From positions 21,067,937 through 21,131,936 of the forward strand of contig JASKMD010000003.1 of NCBI GenBank assembly GCA_030144725.1: a DNA stretch of 64,000 nucleotides, in the 5' to 3' direction. The first letter of the stretch is position 1, and each line of letters begins with the position of its first letter. The notes below the pieces were generated by a model that saw only the letters and a list, made by a program, of their open reading frames with translations, did not search any database and was not told the DNA's origin. A program made the translations under genes and the position numbers. Source of the stretch: Haematococcus lacustris. Taxonomy: Eukaryota; Chlorophyta; Chlorophyceae; Chlamydomonadales; Haematococcaceae. Shown piece after piece: positions 9,057 to 19,844 of this stretch.

Positions 9057-12002
9057 CAGTTGCTGTTGGTGCCACATGTGGGAGCCTGGCTCATATCTGG
9101 CAGTGAGGCTGACTTGCTGACTGGGTTCTTGCTCACTGGGTGGAGAGTCTGAGCTGCTGCTGTCCTGATGTGCCCCTACGCCTTCCAGGGGTCTGGACTG
9201 TGGTCGCTGTGCACTGCTGCCTGGCCTGCTGATGCTGCTGCTGCTGCTCCCACTGTCCTCAGAGCTACTGCTGCTGGTCTGCTGCAGACTGTTGCCCCCC
9301 TCAGCAGGAGCTGCTGGGGTCAGTGGCTCAGAGGGGGTTGCAGGGCTGGGTGGGAGGGGTAAGAGAAACACAGGTTGTGCTGGCTGGTCCTGCTGGCGAG
9401 TAGGCTGCAGAACTGACAGCTCGTCAAACACTATGTCCTTGCTGCATGTCTCTCTGCCATTGACCAGTACCCTGTACGCCTTAGAGCCAGGCTCATAGCC
9501 TATGAACAGGCCCTCAACAGACTTGGCTTGCAGCTTGCTGCGCTGGTGATCAGGAATGTGGAGCCAGACTCTGCAGCCAAACACTCTGAGACCAGACAGA
9601 TCAGGTCTGACACCGTAGAAGGCCTCCCAAGGTGTGAGCGGCTGGCCTGACACAGGAAGCAGGCATCTGACATGATTGGCAAACTTGACAGCATGTGCCC
9701 AGAAGCTGAGTGAGATATCGGCTGAGTGGATGATGCTGCGAGCTTTCTCAAAGATGGTTCTGTTCAGGCGTTCAGCTGCACCGTTCTGCTGGGGGCTGTA
9801 GGGGGCTGAGTGCTGGTGCACTATGCCTTTGCTGGCACAGTATTCTCTCATGCGGCTGTTGACGTATTCTGTGCCATTGTCTGTTCGGATGGCCTTGCAG
9901 CGGTAGCCTGACTGGGTCTCAAGCTCTTCAATGACTGTTCTGACTGTGTCTGGCACCTGGGCTTTGCTGCTGATGGGCACACACACAGATAGCTTTGTGT
10001 ATTCATCAAGGAAAGTAGCCACATACAGGCTGCCGTCTCTGGCTCTGGCATGCATGGGGCCACAGACATCCATGTGGATCAGTCCTAGGGGAGCTGTCAC
10101 TGGTGCTGCATTGGGGGGTGGTCCAGCAAATGCAACATTCTTGTGCTGTTTGCCCTTGACACAGCCCACACACACAGCTGGATCTGAGGCAGCTGCTCGG
10201 AATTGTGCGGCTGTGACAGGTACACCTGACACCATGTCTGCTGACTGCATGCGTGCCAGAGCATCATAGGAAGTATGACACAGGCGCTGGTGCCACACCT
10301 GGGGAGAGTTGGAGGTGGTGCTGTTGGCAGAGGGCGCAGGCACGTTGGTCAGGAGCTCCAGCTTTACCCTGGGGTCAGGCTGTAGAGCTGACTGCTGGAT
10401 GCCATACAGCTGCTCTGGCTCTGAATCTGTGTCAGGGCCATCTGGCATTGGAACAGCTGCCAGGATGTAAGAGTTCCTGACTTTGTGCGCGTTAACCCTG
10501 AGCATGCTGCCAAACTGGTTGCAGCTGATCTGGCACACATCTCCACGGAATAGAAAGCTGCTGCCGTCATCTGTTGCAGCTGTCACTGAGATGAAGTTTT
10601 GCTTGCTGTCAGGGACATACAAAGCATGGCTGAGGAACCAGGAGCCACGCTTGGTGTTGAGGAACACACTGCCTGACCCAATTGCCCAGACCCTGTGGCC
10701 CTCAGCTGCCAGCCTTACAGGCCTGTGCTTGTCTGGCGCAAAGGGAGTGTAGTTGTAGAAGAACTGCAGGTCCTTCAGGATGTGCTGTGAGGCACCTGAG
10801 TCAATGCAGAAGGGGCTGTATAGGTCACTGTTGAAGTTCAGTCTGGGCTGCACCATCTGCATGAGGACATCATCAAGGTCATCATCATCATCAGCAGTGG
10901 AGCAGGTGAACAGGCTGGCTCCCCTGGATGGGCTCTGAGCTGCAGCTCTGCCAGGGGTTTGGGTCCTGCCTCTGCTGGGGCTGGATGCCCTAGCTGCTGG
11001 GCTAGAGCTCCTGCCTGGACTGGGACGCCTGCCTGGGCTACTGGGTCTGGCAGGGTTGCTGAATAGGGTCCTCATGCGATTGCGCTGATCCCTGTCAAAG
11101 GTAAAACATTCAGACATGATGTGGCCAGGCTTAGCACAGTAGTTGCAGGTCAGATGAGCATGTGAGCTGACCTCCCTGGAGGACCTGTCAGGTGACTGTG
11201 CTTTGGCCTGCTGCTGCTGCTGCTGCTGCTCACGAGATTGCTGGGGTAGCCTGAACCTGCCCCTGCCCCCCTGTCCGCCTGAACTACCAGCCCCCCTGCT
11301 GTCAGAAGGGGAGGAGTAGGACCAGAGTGAGGATGAGGAGGTGCTGAGTTGCTGCTGCATCTGCTTGCTGAGTAGGTCAGCCTCCTTAGTCAGCAGCACA
11401 CGCTTGATGCGCTCGACTTTTAGGTCGGCGCTGGTCTGATCATAGCGCAGCCTTTCGACTGTGCTTTCGTACTCAGGCGGTAGGGCTGCTAAAATGGCGA
11501 GTACCACTGTGGACTCAGATGTTTCACAGTTGCAAGCTTCCAGCTCTGTAAGCAGTTGCTGCAAACGCGCATAGAAGCGCGCTACTGACTCGCCGGGCTC
11601 CATGCGCAGGAGACTGAGTTGCTGCTGAAGCTGAGACTGTCGCGCGACTGACGATTCGGTGAACTGAGATTCGAGGGTTTCCCAGGCGTCTTGCGCTGAG
11701 TCTGCAGACTTGACAGTGAAGATGTGGAGGTTGGAGACGTGCCGCTGGATAAAGGCTTTGGCTTTGCGGTCCAGCGCGCTGTCCGCGCGAGATCTGGCTA
11801 GCTCAGCAGCATACGCAGTCTGCTCTTGCTGAGTGGCGTTAGCTGCTGGCGCGGTGGGTAAGGGGGTGACGCCGTCGGCGACGACGGACCAGAGGCCTGC
11901 TTCGATTAGCAGGCCTTCGGTGCGGATGCTCCAAATTGGCCAGTTGTCGTCATCGAGAATGGTGGCTTGATTGCCGGAGGCTGAAGCAGGAGAAGTTGCC
12001 AT
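8985..12002 (-). CDS. Copia polyprotein N-terminal part: Gag, protease, integrase
   Basis: The frame opens at an ATG at 12002, about 90 bp inside the 5' LTR, and gives 1005 aa. Gag (about 1-230) has the UBN2-type look (DNWPIWSIR, GESVARFYARLQQL). A CCHC zinc knuckle CNYCAKPGH lies near residue 284, followed by a Ser/Arg/Pro-rich linker. The aspartic protease motif CIDSGAS is near 400. A GAG-pre-integrase zinc site (WHQRLCH...CVGC) is near 570. The integrase acidic residues are in HMDVCGP (about 645), TDNGTEY (about 707) and PQQNGAAERLN (about 737). The last 24 codons (from 9056) are read from the MITE and are not native. The frame resumes without shift after the MITE. Confidence 0.9.
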   Translation of the reverse strand: MATSPASASGNQATILDDDNWPIWSIRTEGLLIEAGLWSVVADGVTPLPTAPAANATQQEQTAYAAELARSRADSALDRKAKAFIQRHVSNLHIFTVKSADSAQDAWETLESQFTESSVARQSQLQQQLSLLRMEPGESVARFYARLQQLLTELEACNCETSESTVVLAILAALPPEYESTVERLRYDQTSADLKVERIKRVLLTKEADLLSKQMQQQLSTSSSSLWSYSSPSDSRGAGSSGGQGGRGRFRLPQQSREQQQQQQQAKAQSPDRSSREVSSHAHLTCNYCAKPGHIMSECFTFDRDQRNRMRTLFSNPARPSSPGRRPSPGRSSSPAARASSPSRGRTQTPGRAAAQSPSRGASLFTCSTADDDDDLDDVLMQMVQPRLNFNSDLYSPFCIDSGASQHILKDLQFFYNYTPFAPDKHRPVRLAAEGHRVWAIGSGSVFLNTKRGSWFLSHALYVPDSKQNFISVTAATDDGSSFLFRGDVCQISCNQFGSMLRVNAHKVRNSYILAAVPMPDGPDTDSEPEQLYGIQQSALQPDPRVKLELLTNVPAPSANSTTSNSPQVWHQRLCHTSYDALARMQSADMVSGVPVTAAQFRAAASDPAVCVGCVKGKQHKNVAFAGPPPNAAPVTAPLGLIHMDVCGPMHARARDGSLYVATFLDEYTKLSVCVPISSKAQVPDTVRTVIEELETQSGYRCKAIRTDNGTEYVNSRMREYCASKGIVHQHSAPYSPQQNGAAERLNRTIFEKARSIIHSADISLSFWAHAVKFANHVRCLLPVSGQPLTPWEAFYGVRPDLSGLRVFGCRVWLHIPDHQRSKLQAKSVEGLFIGYEPGSKAYRVLVNGRETCSKDIVFDELSVLQPTRQQDQPAQPVFLLPLPPSPATPSEPLTPAAPAEGGNSLQQTSSSSSEDSGSSSSSISRPGSSAQRPQSRPLEGVGAHQDSSSSDSPPSEQEPSQQVSLTARYEPGSHMWHQQQLHSYNLVPAFVPAFYRPCPIGLKI

Positions 12003-12089
12003 CGCTGATCGACTGGGCTGTCAACCACACGAACCCTAGCCAGCAACTTACTGGAGTCCTATCGCGCGTCAGCGCGTGGGCCCATAACC

Positions 12090-12372
12090 TGTTGGAAGAG
12101 CACGGGCAGACGCGGACACCAGTTCAGGGTAGTTACATTGATCTGCCACAACTGCTAACACGCAACCTTGCGTCAACCTTGCGCAACCTTGCGCCTACCT
12201 GTTGGAAGAGCACGGGCAGACGCGGACACCAGTTCAGGGTGCCTACGACTGCCGGGTGTCTGCCCTAAATACGGCAGTCACACTCGCACTCATCGCGGCC
12301 GGGCCGCTGGCAGGCACACCCTACAATCCCGGTGCTTGATCTCAACTGCACCGGGAGGGTATGCAACTAACA
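12090..12372 (-). repeat. Copia 5' LTR
   Basis: 283 bp, same sequence as 6040-6322. Each LTR has an internal duplication: the first 40 bases (TGTTGGAAGAGCACGG...) recur 110 bp further in, so a shorter 173-bp repeat could be mistaken for the LTR. The target duplication fixes the 283-bp version. Confidence 0.95.
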
Positions 12373-12377
12373 GAAGT

Positions 12378-14010
12378 GTTCTCGTGACTTACACAGTCAC
12401 TGCAGAGGATTAGGCTCGTGCTGAGCGCTCTTAAACAAAACCTCGGAACACACAAAGCATCGAGTTCGCCGAAATGGGGCCGAGAATAAGGCATATCTGG
12501 AGTCTCTCTATGAGCGGGCCAGTGCATTGTAGGGAATGTCGACCTTGCAGGCGAGCGTGGCAGTGGCGACAAAGCTGGCGAAGCGGGACGTGCCTAGTGA
12601 GTAGCTCCGGCCGGCCTCCTGGCCCGCCAGGACCTCCTGGCCGCTATCCACGCAGAAGCCGTTGCAGTTGCCGCTGCTGAAGCCGTTGCTGCTGGGGTAA
12701 GTCGCGCTGATGCTTTTGCTCTTGCGCCCCACCCGGGCTCAGCCCTCCATGCAGGCAGAAATGCAGCCTTACAATACTGTGGCTAGCATCTTCGACGTGC
12801 AATGTTTCACTGCTCGTCGACCTGCTGCTAATGCTGGTGTACCCCAGTCTGCTTGCTTGCAGGAAGCTGGTCCCCAGCTTGCAGGTGGGTCTACATGTCC
12901 CCATGCTTCTGTTGCAGCCATTATAGGCAATGGCACCTTTGCTGCCCAGCCTGCTGCTCAGCCTGCTGCCCAGCCTGCTGCTCAGCCTGCTGCCCAGCCT
13001 GCTGTGCATAGTGTTGCTGCTGTTGCACACCAGTCTGCTGGCTTGCAGGAGGCTGGTCCCCAGCCTGCAGGTGGGTCTACAGGTCCCCATGCTTATGCTG
13101 CAGACCATGAAGGTAATGGTGCCTCTGCTGCCCAGCCTGCTGACCAACCTGCTGTGCACAATGCTCCATGCACTACTGCTGCTGCTGCATCTGTTGCACG
13201 TGCTGCATACACTGCTGCACAAGCCACAGTGGCCCAGGGTGCTCCTGCCTCTGGCTGGACTCCCGTAGGACAGAGCCCTTGTAGGCCTGTCCCCAAGCCA
13301 TCAGCATCTATTGCTGCAACCTGTCAAAAGTATGCTGGGATAGTTGGTGGCTCTGCCCCACTCCAACCTGCTGCTGTGCCTCTGGCTCATGACACTGTGG
13401 TGCACCCCCACAGGGGCTTGCCCCCTGTTGAGCGTTGGTCTGATAACAGCCTTGCTCAGGGTAAACGTGCTGTCACCTTCCTTAAGGATCTGGAGGTGCA
13501 ATGTGCTAACAATAACCTTAATCCTGCCCTTGCACTGCCATGCTCATGTTCAAGTCCATCAGGTATTCAGATGCCTTGACACACAGTGGGTATACCCCAT
13601 GAGACTATCTTTGCAAGCACTTCATTGAGATGATAGGGGAAGACTTTGTGCCTGACCTTGACCATGCTCATGACGAGCTAATCAACTCTAAGCTGCTGTG
13701 CATGTCTCTAAGTGTGACCCTGCAGGAGTACATTACAAACTCCAGCAATACCATCACTTTGTGTGGTACAGGGTGCATGAACATGGCATTGACTGTGGTC
13801 ACTGTTTAGAGGGGCCTCACCCCCCAACTGGCCCAGTGGCAAAGGACTTCATGTCCTTGGCACACCCCACTCTTGACGATGCTGTGGCTTCAGCCATACA
13901 CAACCACAAGGGCAATGTAGCTGCTGCTGGTTCTGGGGTCACCCCAAGCAAGTGTGGTGGTGTTAGTGTTGTGGCTGTTGTTCGTCCGCAGATCGCCGCC
14001 GTCCTGGCAG
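12378..14010 (+). pseudogene. gypsy-1 gag region, degenerate
   Basis: Follows the gypsy-1 leader once the Copia insertion is removed. 12710-13579 is an open 289-aa Ala/Gln/Pro-rich frame with repeats of CAGCCTGCTGCYCAGCCTGC at 12945-13015. The segment RGLPPVERWSDNSLAQGKRAV (about 13415-13470) pairs with RGLPVTERWTAAS in gypsy-2. A later segment, DDAVASAIHNHKGNVAAAGSG (about 13876-13940), pairs with DDAIRATITNHKALVAAAGSG. Gag therefore spans several frames here and is not intact. No zinc knuckle was recognised. Confidence 0.6.
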
Positions 14011-14198
14011 CCCTCACTCTTACTCCGGCATGGTCACTCCGGTCGCGCCGGTCGCTGGTGGCTCCGCCACTTCCCGTGCCTACCCTGCAGCTCCCACGGC
14101 TCCGCCGTCTGCTGCCCCGCCTACCGCGGTATGATGTGTTTTTGGGTGATGACTGGCTGTATGCTGTAACCCCACACACTCATTGATCGGCACCGACT

Positions 14199-14579
14199 TT
14201 GCTGTCAAGCACGCATTGTCATAGAGCTTGTACTCCAAAGCTCGTCAGTGGCTGCTGGCTGCTGGCACACTTACTGTGTGACACTGGTGCCACACACTCC
14301 TTTATCAGCACTGCATTTGCCCTGAAGCATGCACTGCCGCTGATGCCTCTCCCCAAAGCACAACAGTGGTCCCTTGCTGACAACACCACTCTGTCCTGCA
14401 AGCAGTTTGCCACTGTAGACTTGTGTCTGCCTGGCCACTGTGCCACATGCAAACTGACTGTCATGCCTGGCTTTGTGCAAGGTTATGATGTGCTTCTGAG
14501 TGATGACTGGCTTTTTGCCAACAAGGCCACCCTTTCTTATGAGAGTAAAACTCTTTCTTTGGCTGCTGGTTGCAAGACT
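14199..14579 (+). CDS. gypsy-1 retropepsin (5' part, cut by element B)
   Basis: Aspartic protease domain with CDTGATHSFIS (catalytic Asp near 14280), a flap-like region and YDVLLSDDWL. The reading frame is interrupted by element B at 14580. Removing B and one copy of its ACT duplication joins this frame to 16030 and on to AVTLPCPAV, which pairs with VVLPCPSAG of gypsy-2, so the insertion point is certain. A stop follows at about 16089. A partial copy of the C-terminal motif (YDVFLGDDWL) also occurs upstream at about 14130. Confidence 0.8.
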
Positions 14580-14889
14580 CACTCCGGCAAATTAAGGCCT
14601 GGCTGGCTTGGAAAACTTGAGAGTTCAGCTCTGAAACTTGGTATGTAGGCTGATGTGACCTAGGAGAGTACAAGACTTTCTTGGGCCAAAGTGTAATTCT
14701 CAGTCGTTGGGGAGTTGCCGGACCAGGTGTGGGTCTGTGACCCTGATTTTGGCTAAGGGAGTTGGCACCGAGTGACCAAAGTAAGCTTTCATGAAATGTG
14801 AGTATGAGCGATTGTAAAGGATGGTTACAGCTGCCCAACTTAGTAGGTGGCATGCAAAAAGTCCCAGCCAGTGATGAGCTATGGCCCCT

Positions 14890-15235
14890 TGTAGGTGACC
14901 CTGCGGAGGGTCAAGTACCCCTCTTGGCCGAAGTGGGGGTGACTTGACCCTCCGCAGGGTCAGGCGTGACCCTCCGCAGGGTTTTGTGACCCTCCGCAGG
15001 GTCAGACGTGACCCTCCGCAGGGTTTTGTGACCCTCCGCAGGGTCAAGTACTCCTCTTGCCCCAAGGGCGGGTGACCTGACCCTGCGGAGGGTCAGACGT
15101 GACCCTCCGCAGGTTTTTGTGACCCTCCGCAGGGTCACCGTTGCCTCACTTTCCTAGGCATTCCTGACCCTCCGCAGGGTCAACTGTGGCTCACGACCTA
15201 GGCAATCCTGACCCTGCGGAGGGTCACCTGTGGCT
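14890..15235 (+). repeat. element B palindrome array, proximal
   Basis: About 12 copies of GACCCTGCGGAGGGTC in both orientations. Arms ACCCT and AGGGT surround the asymmetric centre GCGG, so orientation can be read from GCGG versus CCGC. Spacers are short and irregular. Confidence 0.9.
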
Positions 15236-15769
15236 CACGATTTCAGGTCTGAAACTAGGTATGTAGGCTGCTGTAATATTGAGGAATACATGTCTCTCTC
15301 GGGCCGAAGTGTAAATCTCAGTCGTTGGGGGAGTTGGTGGACCATCATGTTGCATATATAACATTATGTTGCATGGAGGCTGGCATGGAGGTTTCGCAAA
15401 GGAACCGCGAAGGAAGCGAAGGAACCGCGAAGGAAATCAGGTTGCCCCGTCAAGCTGGCATTAGCAGCCAGGAGCAGCCAGGAACCAAGCTATGCAGCCA
15501 ACCTTTTCCTGCAGATAACATCGCAGCCAGGCAGCCACTCTCGCTTGACACATCGCAGCCAGGCAGCCACATTGCAGCCACGTTCTATAGCGGCCAACCT
15601 CCCAGCCAAGTTTGCAGACACGTAGCACAGTACTTCGCAGCCACCCTCGCATGCAGCTAGCGGCCCTCAGGCCTCGCAGACGTAGCAGCCAGCCTCAAGA
15701 TCAGAATCAAGGTCAGCTAGCGGCCCTCAGGCCTCGCAGACGTAGCAGTCAGCCTCAAGATCAGATCCG

Positions 15770-15880
15770 CAGGGTCAGAAATGCCTAGGAAGCGAGCCTA
15801 GCGGTGACCCTCCGCAGGGTCAGGACTGACCCTGCGGAGGGTCACACTGACCCTGCGGAGGGTCACACTGACCCTGCGGA
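15770..15880 (+). repeat. element B palindrome array, distal
   Basis: About five copies of the same GACCCTGCGGAGGGTC motif (one written with CCGC), 120 bp or more inside the right end. The motif was not seen in any other element, apart from a partial CACCCTGCGG in the coding repeat near 28050. Confidence 0.9.
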
Positions 15881-16029
15881 GAATATCTACTCAACTTATT
15901 GAAACCGCGATTACAGCTCAACCACTTCGAGTTAGAGGGAGTTATTGACGACGATGGGTCGCCCTTGCGATGGGCTATCCGCGGTATACCTCAGCGGAAA
16001 CTGCCGTCTCGGCCTTACCCGGAGTGACT

Positions 16030-17419
16030 GCTGTAACACTGCCATGTCCTGCTGTGGCAATCCCAAAGGGTGCTGGGTTCTGTCGTCTGTAAGACCACCC
16101 CCTGCCTTCTTAATCAATGCTCTTTGAGCCAAGCCTGAGTTAATCTCAGCAACCCAGGCGTCCAGGTGGCTTAGTAATGGAGGCCGTGCTGTGGTTGCAA
16201 TGGTCATGGCTGCTGGTTCTACCACTGCCAGTCCTGGTAACCCCAGTGACATTGACAACCCTCACATACCTTCAGCTATTAAAGCTGAGCTCCAAGCTCT
16301 CCTCAATGAGTACAGTGATGTGTTTGAACCAATCACTAGTACCCCCCCTGAACGTCCTGTGGGTCATACCATACCACTGGTCCCTGACTCTCGTCCACCT
16401 GTGACACCCATGTACCGTCTCAGTAAACCTGAGCAGGAGGAACTCAAGAAGCAGATCAAGGACTACCTGGCCAAAGGTATGATTGAGCCTAGCTCCTCTC
16501 CCTATGCTGCCCCCATCCTGTTTGTGCAAAAGAAGTCTGGTGAGCTTTGTATGTGCATTGACTACCGTCAACTCAACAAGCTTACACTACGTGACCAGTA
16601 CCCCTTGATGATCTGTTTGACAGGTTATCAGGGTGTTCTGTCTTCTCCTCCCTTGACCTACAAGCTGGTTATCACCAGATCAGGATCACCCCTGAGGCCG
16701 CCCCCAACACTGCCTTCAGGACTCCTGAGGGTCACTTCCAATTCAAGGTACTGTCCTTTGGCCTGACCAATGCACCTGCCACTTTCCAGCGTGTCATGAA
16801 CGATGCTTTTGCACCTGTTCTGGGGAAGTGTGCACTAGTCTATCTAGATGACATACTGGTCATGTCTAAGTCTTTACCTGATCACATGCAACACCTACGC
16901 CTCGTCTTTGACCTGCTGCGTGCTAACAAGTTGTTTGCCAAGATGTCCAAATGTGAGTTTATGCAGCTCACCCTGAAATTCCTTGGCCATGTGATCACAG
17001 CTGGTGCTATCTCAGTGGATCCTAATAAGGTGAGAGCCGTCGCTGACTGGCCTCTCCCTTCCTCCCTGACCCAGCTGCAGTCATTCCTGGGTGCTGCCAA
17101 CTTTGTTCGCAAGTTTGTGCAAGGCTTCAGTGCCATCTCAGCACCCTTGACTGATCTGTGTGGGAAGCTCAGTGCCACATTCCCATGGCACTCCTGGCCT
17201 GACCATGAACGTCTTGCCTTCCATGAGCTTAAGTCTGCTGTGGCTAACGTGCCCATGCTGCGCCTGCCAGATCATACCCAGCCTTTCCAGGTGTACTGTG
17301 ATGCCTCGCTCCAAGGAGTAGGCGCAGTCCTGATGCAACATGGGTACACCCTTGCTTATCTCAGCAAGAAGTTGTCCTCTGCTGAGGTCAATACACCACA
17401 GGTGAGCAAGAGATGTTAG
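16030..17419 (+). pseudogene. gypsy-1 reverse transcriptase and start of RNase H, frameshifted
   Basis: Residual protease-RT linker starts at 16030. RT proper begins around 16270 ([21 protein letters not shown]), continuing through [20 protein letters not shown] and [18 protein letters not shown] to 16602. A deletion of about 3 codons plus a frameshift follows. The frame from 16607 then continues ([29 protein letters not shown]). The catalytic VYLDDILVM is at 16836-16862. Then come the connection and PFQVYCDASLQGVGAVL of RNase H. The frame ends at 17419, where the expected GEQELLAL motif is in another frame. Enzyme not functional as written. Confidence 0.9.
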
Positions 17420-18568
17420 CTCTTGTCTCTGCTTGAAAAGAATGGCGTTGCTACCTTGAAGGTGTGCCATTCACTCTGTTCACCGATCAGTAGCCTTTGA
17501 TATCACTGCCTGCAAAAGAGTTTGTCTAGGCGTCAGGCTAGGTGAATGGAGCTGCTGTCTAGGTTTGACTTTAGGCTGGAATACATTCCTGGCCCTGTCA
17601 ACCCAGCAGATCCTTTATCCCGGTTGTCTACTGGCCTCCAGGAAGGTGCCACTGTGTGTGTCATGACCACCAGAAGGCGGGCCCAACTTTCCTGTGAGGG
17701 GGAGGGAGCTAGTGTGGCTCGTGCCCTTGAGGCCAATGCCCCTGCTGCAGTCACTGCGAAATCCTCCTTAACTCCAGAAGCTACTGCACATACTACTGAT
17801 ACAAGCCATAACAAGGACTTTGTCCACTTGGTCACCTCTACATCTGACACCTCAGTGCACTATCCTGCGGCTCCTGCCCATCCTTTGGATCTGTCTGATC
17901 AACACATCCAAGGATACCGGCTTGACCCTGCGTTTGCTGCTGAAGCTGATCTGTCCAGCATGTACCAGGACACACATGGCCTATGGCGGCTCACTAGTAA
18001 GGATAAGGTAGTGGTCCCCAATGATTCTGAGCTGCGCAATCACATCTTACACGAGATGCATGATGCAGTCTATTCAGGTCATGTGGGCATCAACAAAACC
18101 CTGGAACGTGTGTCACGTGTGTTTTGGTGTAACACAATGCGTGCAAGCGTCAGGTACTATGTGTCCACATGTGATGCCTGTCAATGTGACAAGGCGTCCA
18201 ACTTGAAGCCAGGTGGCCTACTCAACCCGTTGTCTATACCTGACTACCGCTGGGAGTCTGTGTCCATGGACTTCATTACCAAGCTACCCTCTGGGTCACA
18301 CGGGTATGATGCTATCTGTGTCTTTGTGGACAGGCTCAGCAAGATGGTGCACTTTGTGTCCTGCTGTGAAGACATGAAAGCATGCCGTTTTGCACATTTG
18401 TTCATTGACAATGTGTATAGGCTGCATGACATGCCTGCTGAGCTGATCTCTGACCGTGGCTCACTGTTCACCAGTGTGTTGTGGCATGAGATCCTGAGGC
18501 GTTGTGGCTCTAAGCCTGCCCTCTCATCATCTTATCATCTTGAGTCAAATGGCCAGACAGAGCTATAA
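17420..18568 (+). pseudogene. gypsy-1 RNase H end and integrase N-terminal and core, degenerate
   Basis: RNase H between 17420 and 17545 has several in-frame stops, for example GCTTGAAAAGAATGG where a Cys-Lys-Glu-Trp is expected. From 17546 a 340-aa frame is open: end of RNase H (RLEYIPGPVNPADPLSR), a linker, then the integrase zinc site (HDAVYSGHVG ... CDACQCDKA) at about 18058-18195. The core has SMDFITKLPSG (first Asp), ISDRGSLF (second Asp) and SNGQTEL where the catalytic Glu is expected. The frame stops at 18568, one base off the continuation YNRVLVEMLRH. Confidence 0.85.
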
Positions 18569-18605
18569 CCGTGTGTTAGTAGAGATGCTTAGGCACTCTC
18601 ACCTA

Positions 18606-19309
18606 CTCAGTCTGACTGGCCTGACTACTTAGCCTTGGCTGAGTTTGCTGTCAACAACTCGTGGCAGGAGTCCATCCAGTCCACCCCCTTCCTGGTCAAC
18701 ACAGGTCAGTCCCTTGTGACTGTTGGCCTACGTGACCTGCCTTATGGTGGCCGTTGTACCTCTGCTCATGCCTTTACCCGTTGGTGGCAGGATGTTGTTG
18801 CCAATGCCAGGAAGTGCATGGCTGCAGCCCAATCCCGTCAGGCTGCCTGTGCCAACAAGGCCAGGCGTGACGTTGAGTACAAGGTGGGCCAGAAGGTGTT
18901 GCTCAGCACCAAGAACCTCAAGCTTAGGCCTGGGAAGGCTCGAAAGCTCATACCTAGGTATGTGGGTCCCTTTGAGATCCTGCTTCTGGTTGGTGCAGTA
19001 GCTGTCAAGCTAGACCTGCCTGCCAGCATGAGCCGTCTGCACCCTGTCTTCCATGTGTCACTCATCAAGCCTTATACTGGCACTGATGTTGGCTTCATGC
19101 CACCTCCTGTGACCTGGATGGATCAGACTCCTGTTTACTATGTTGAGCGTTTGCTTGACCACAAGGGTGTGAAAGACAACAAAGCCAGTTTGTACCTTGT
19201 GCAGTGGGAGGGTTATGACTCCACTCACAACAACTGGGAGCCCAGGTCCAACCTGACTGGCTGTGACAAGATCTTGGCTGAATACAATGCCATTCATCAC
19301 CTTACCTAA
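18606..19309 (+). CDS. gypsy-1 integrase C-terminal region with chromodomain
   Basis: Open frame in which SDWPDYLALAEFAVNNSWQE (from about 18612) continues the integrase after another frameshift. It includes the GPY/F-type region (KLIPRYVGPFEILL) and HPVFHVSLIKPY. It ends with a chromodomain (VYYVERLLDHKG, LYLVQWEGYDSTHNNWEPRSNL) and a stop at 19309. Chromodomains of chromoviruses are known to steer integration towards chromatin marks. No ATG is expected because this is part of a polyprotein. Confidence 0.85.
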
Positions 19310-19544
19310 GTCCCCTGCATGCATGCTGCTGCGCTGCTGCATGGTGGCACTCTCTCTCTCTCTGTGCTTTCAAAGCCTACTGTTATGTGTTACACTCCCC
19401 CTATTACAGTTGGTCTCTGACCACACCCAGCTGTGACCTGGCTCTACCTTCATGGTACCCAGTAGCTGACCCCAGTGAGACCTAGGTCTTGCGAGTCTCG
19501 GGTTTAACCTGAGGCGGAACGGACATCCCCCTGGGGGGGAGGAA

Positions 19545-19844
19545 TGTAAGGGCGCGCTCGGCGCAGTCCCTTAGTGTCGTCTGGGCTGTCGCGGTTAACC
19601 CGAGGCAGCTACAGGATACCGGTCACACCGCACTAGTGTGAGTTGGCAGGTAAAGCCTAGCAGCGTAAGCTGTGAGGACAACTGGTTCGATTCCAGGGGG
19701 CCCCGTTCTAAGCCCTAGCCTTCTCACGGTGGTGCCTTGTGGCCGACTGTTACAGTGCCCGCGGCTCGAGTGCCCTCGCGGCCGGCTCAGTATTACATAT
19801 GGTTCAAACGGTCCAACGTCGCCTTTATGAGGCTGCACGTTACA
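19545..19844 (+). repeat. gypsy-1 3' LTR
   Basis: 300 bp, identical by eye to 5670-5969; flanked on the right by CTTGT. Confidence 0.95.

Larger units (their letters stand above)
6040..12372 (-). mobile_element. Ty1/Copia LTR retrotransposon inside gypsy-1
   Basis: 283-bp LTRs at 6040-6322 (3') and 12090-12372 (5') start TGTTGGAAG and end CTAACA; they read as identical. The 5-bp target duplication GAAGT is at 6035-6039 and 12373-12377. The primer-binding site on the minus strand is GGTTATGGGCCCACGC (12089-12074). It fits the anticodon arm of a tRNA-Met, as in the half-tRNA priming known for copia. A purine-rich GAGTGGGAG abuts the 3' LTR. Order gag, protease, integrase, RT, RNase H is the Copia order. 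The element is broken by a MITE (8711-9056) and by a frameshift near 7080. Confidence 0.95.
14580..16026 (+). mobile_element. CACTA-like DNA element B (1447 bp)
   Basis: Left end CACTCCGGCAAATTAAGGCC. Right end is the inverted form (GGCCTTACCCGGAGTG). The 3-bp target duplication ACT lies at 14577-14579 and 16027-16029, and its removal restores the gypsy-1 protease frame. Order: 300-bp head (14587-14890), palindrome array, a second partial head (15240-15345), a tail block (15355-15500) shared with C and D (GCATGGAGG, GGAACCGCGAAGGAAGC, TTAGCAGCCAGGAGCAGCC), a short palindrome array (15770-15880), and the conserved terminal block (15945-16026). It contains no coding capacity, so it must depend on a transposase made elsewhere. 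Confidence 0.9.
5670..19844 (+). mobile_element. gypsy-1, chromovirus LTR retrotransposon (nested, defective)
   Basis: Two 300-bp LTRs (5670-5969 and 19545-19844) begin TGTAAGGG and end GTTACA, and read as identical. A 5-bp target duplication CTTGT lies at 5665-5669 and 19845-19849. Primer-binding site TGGTTTCCGACC is at 5972-5983. Polypurine tract CTGGGGGGGAGGAA is at 19531-19544. The internal order gag, protease, reverse transcriptase, RNase H, integrase, chromodomain marks a chromovirus. The interior holds a Copia element (6040-12372) and CACTA-like element B (14580-16026). The coding region has several frameshifts and stops and cannot make a full polyprotein. Confidence 0.95.
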
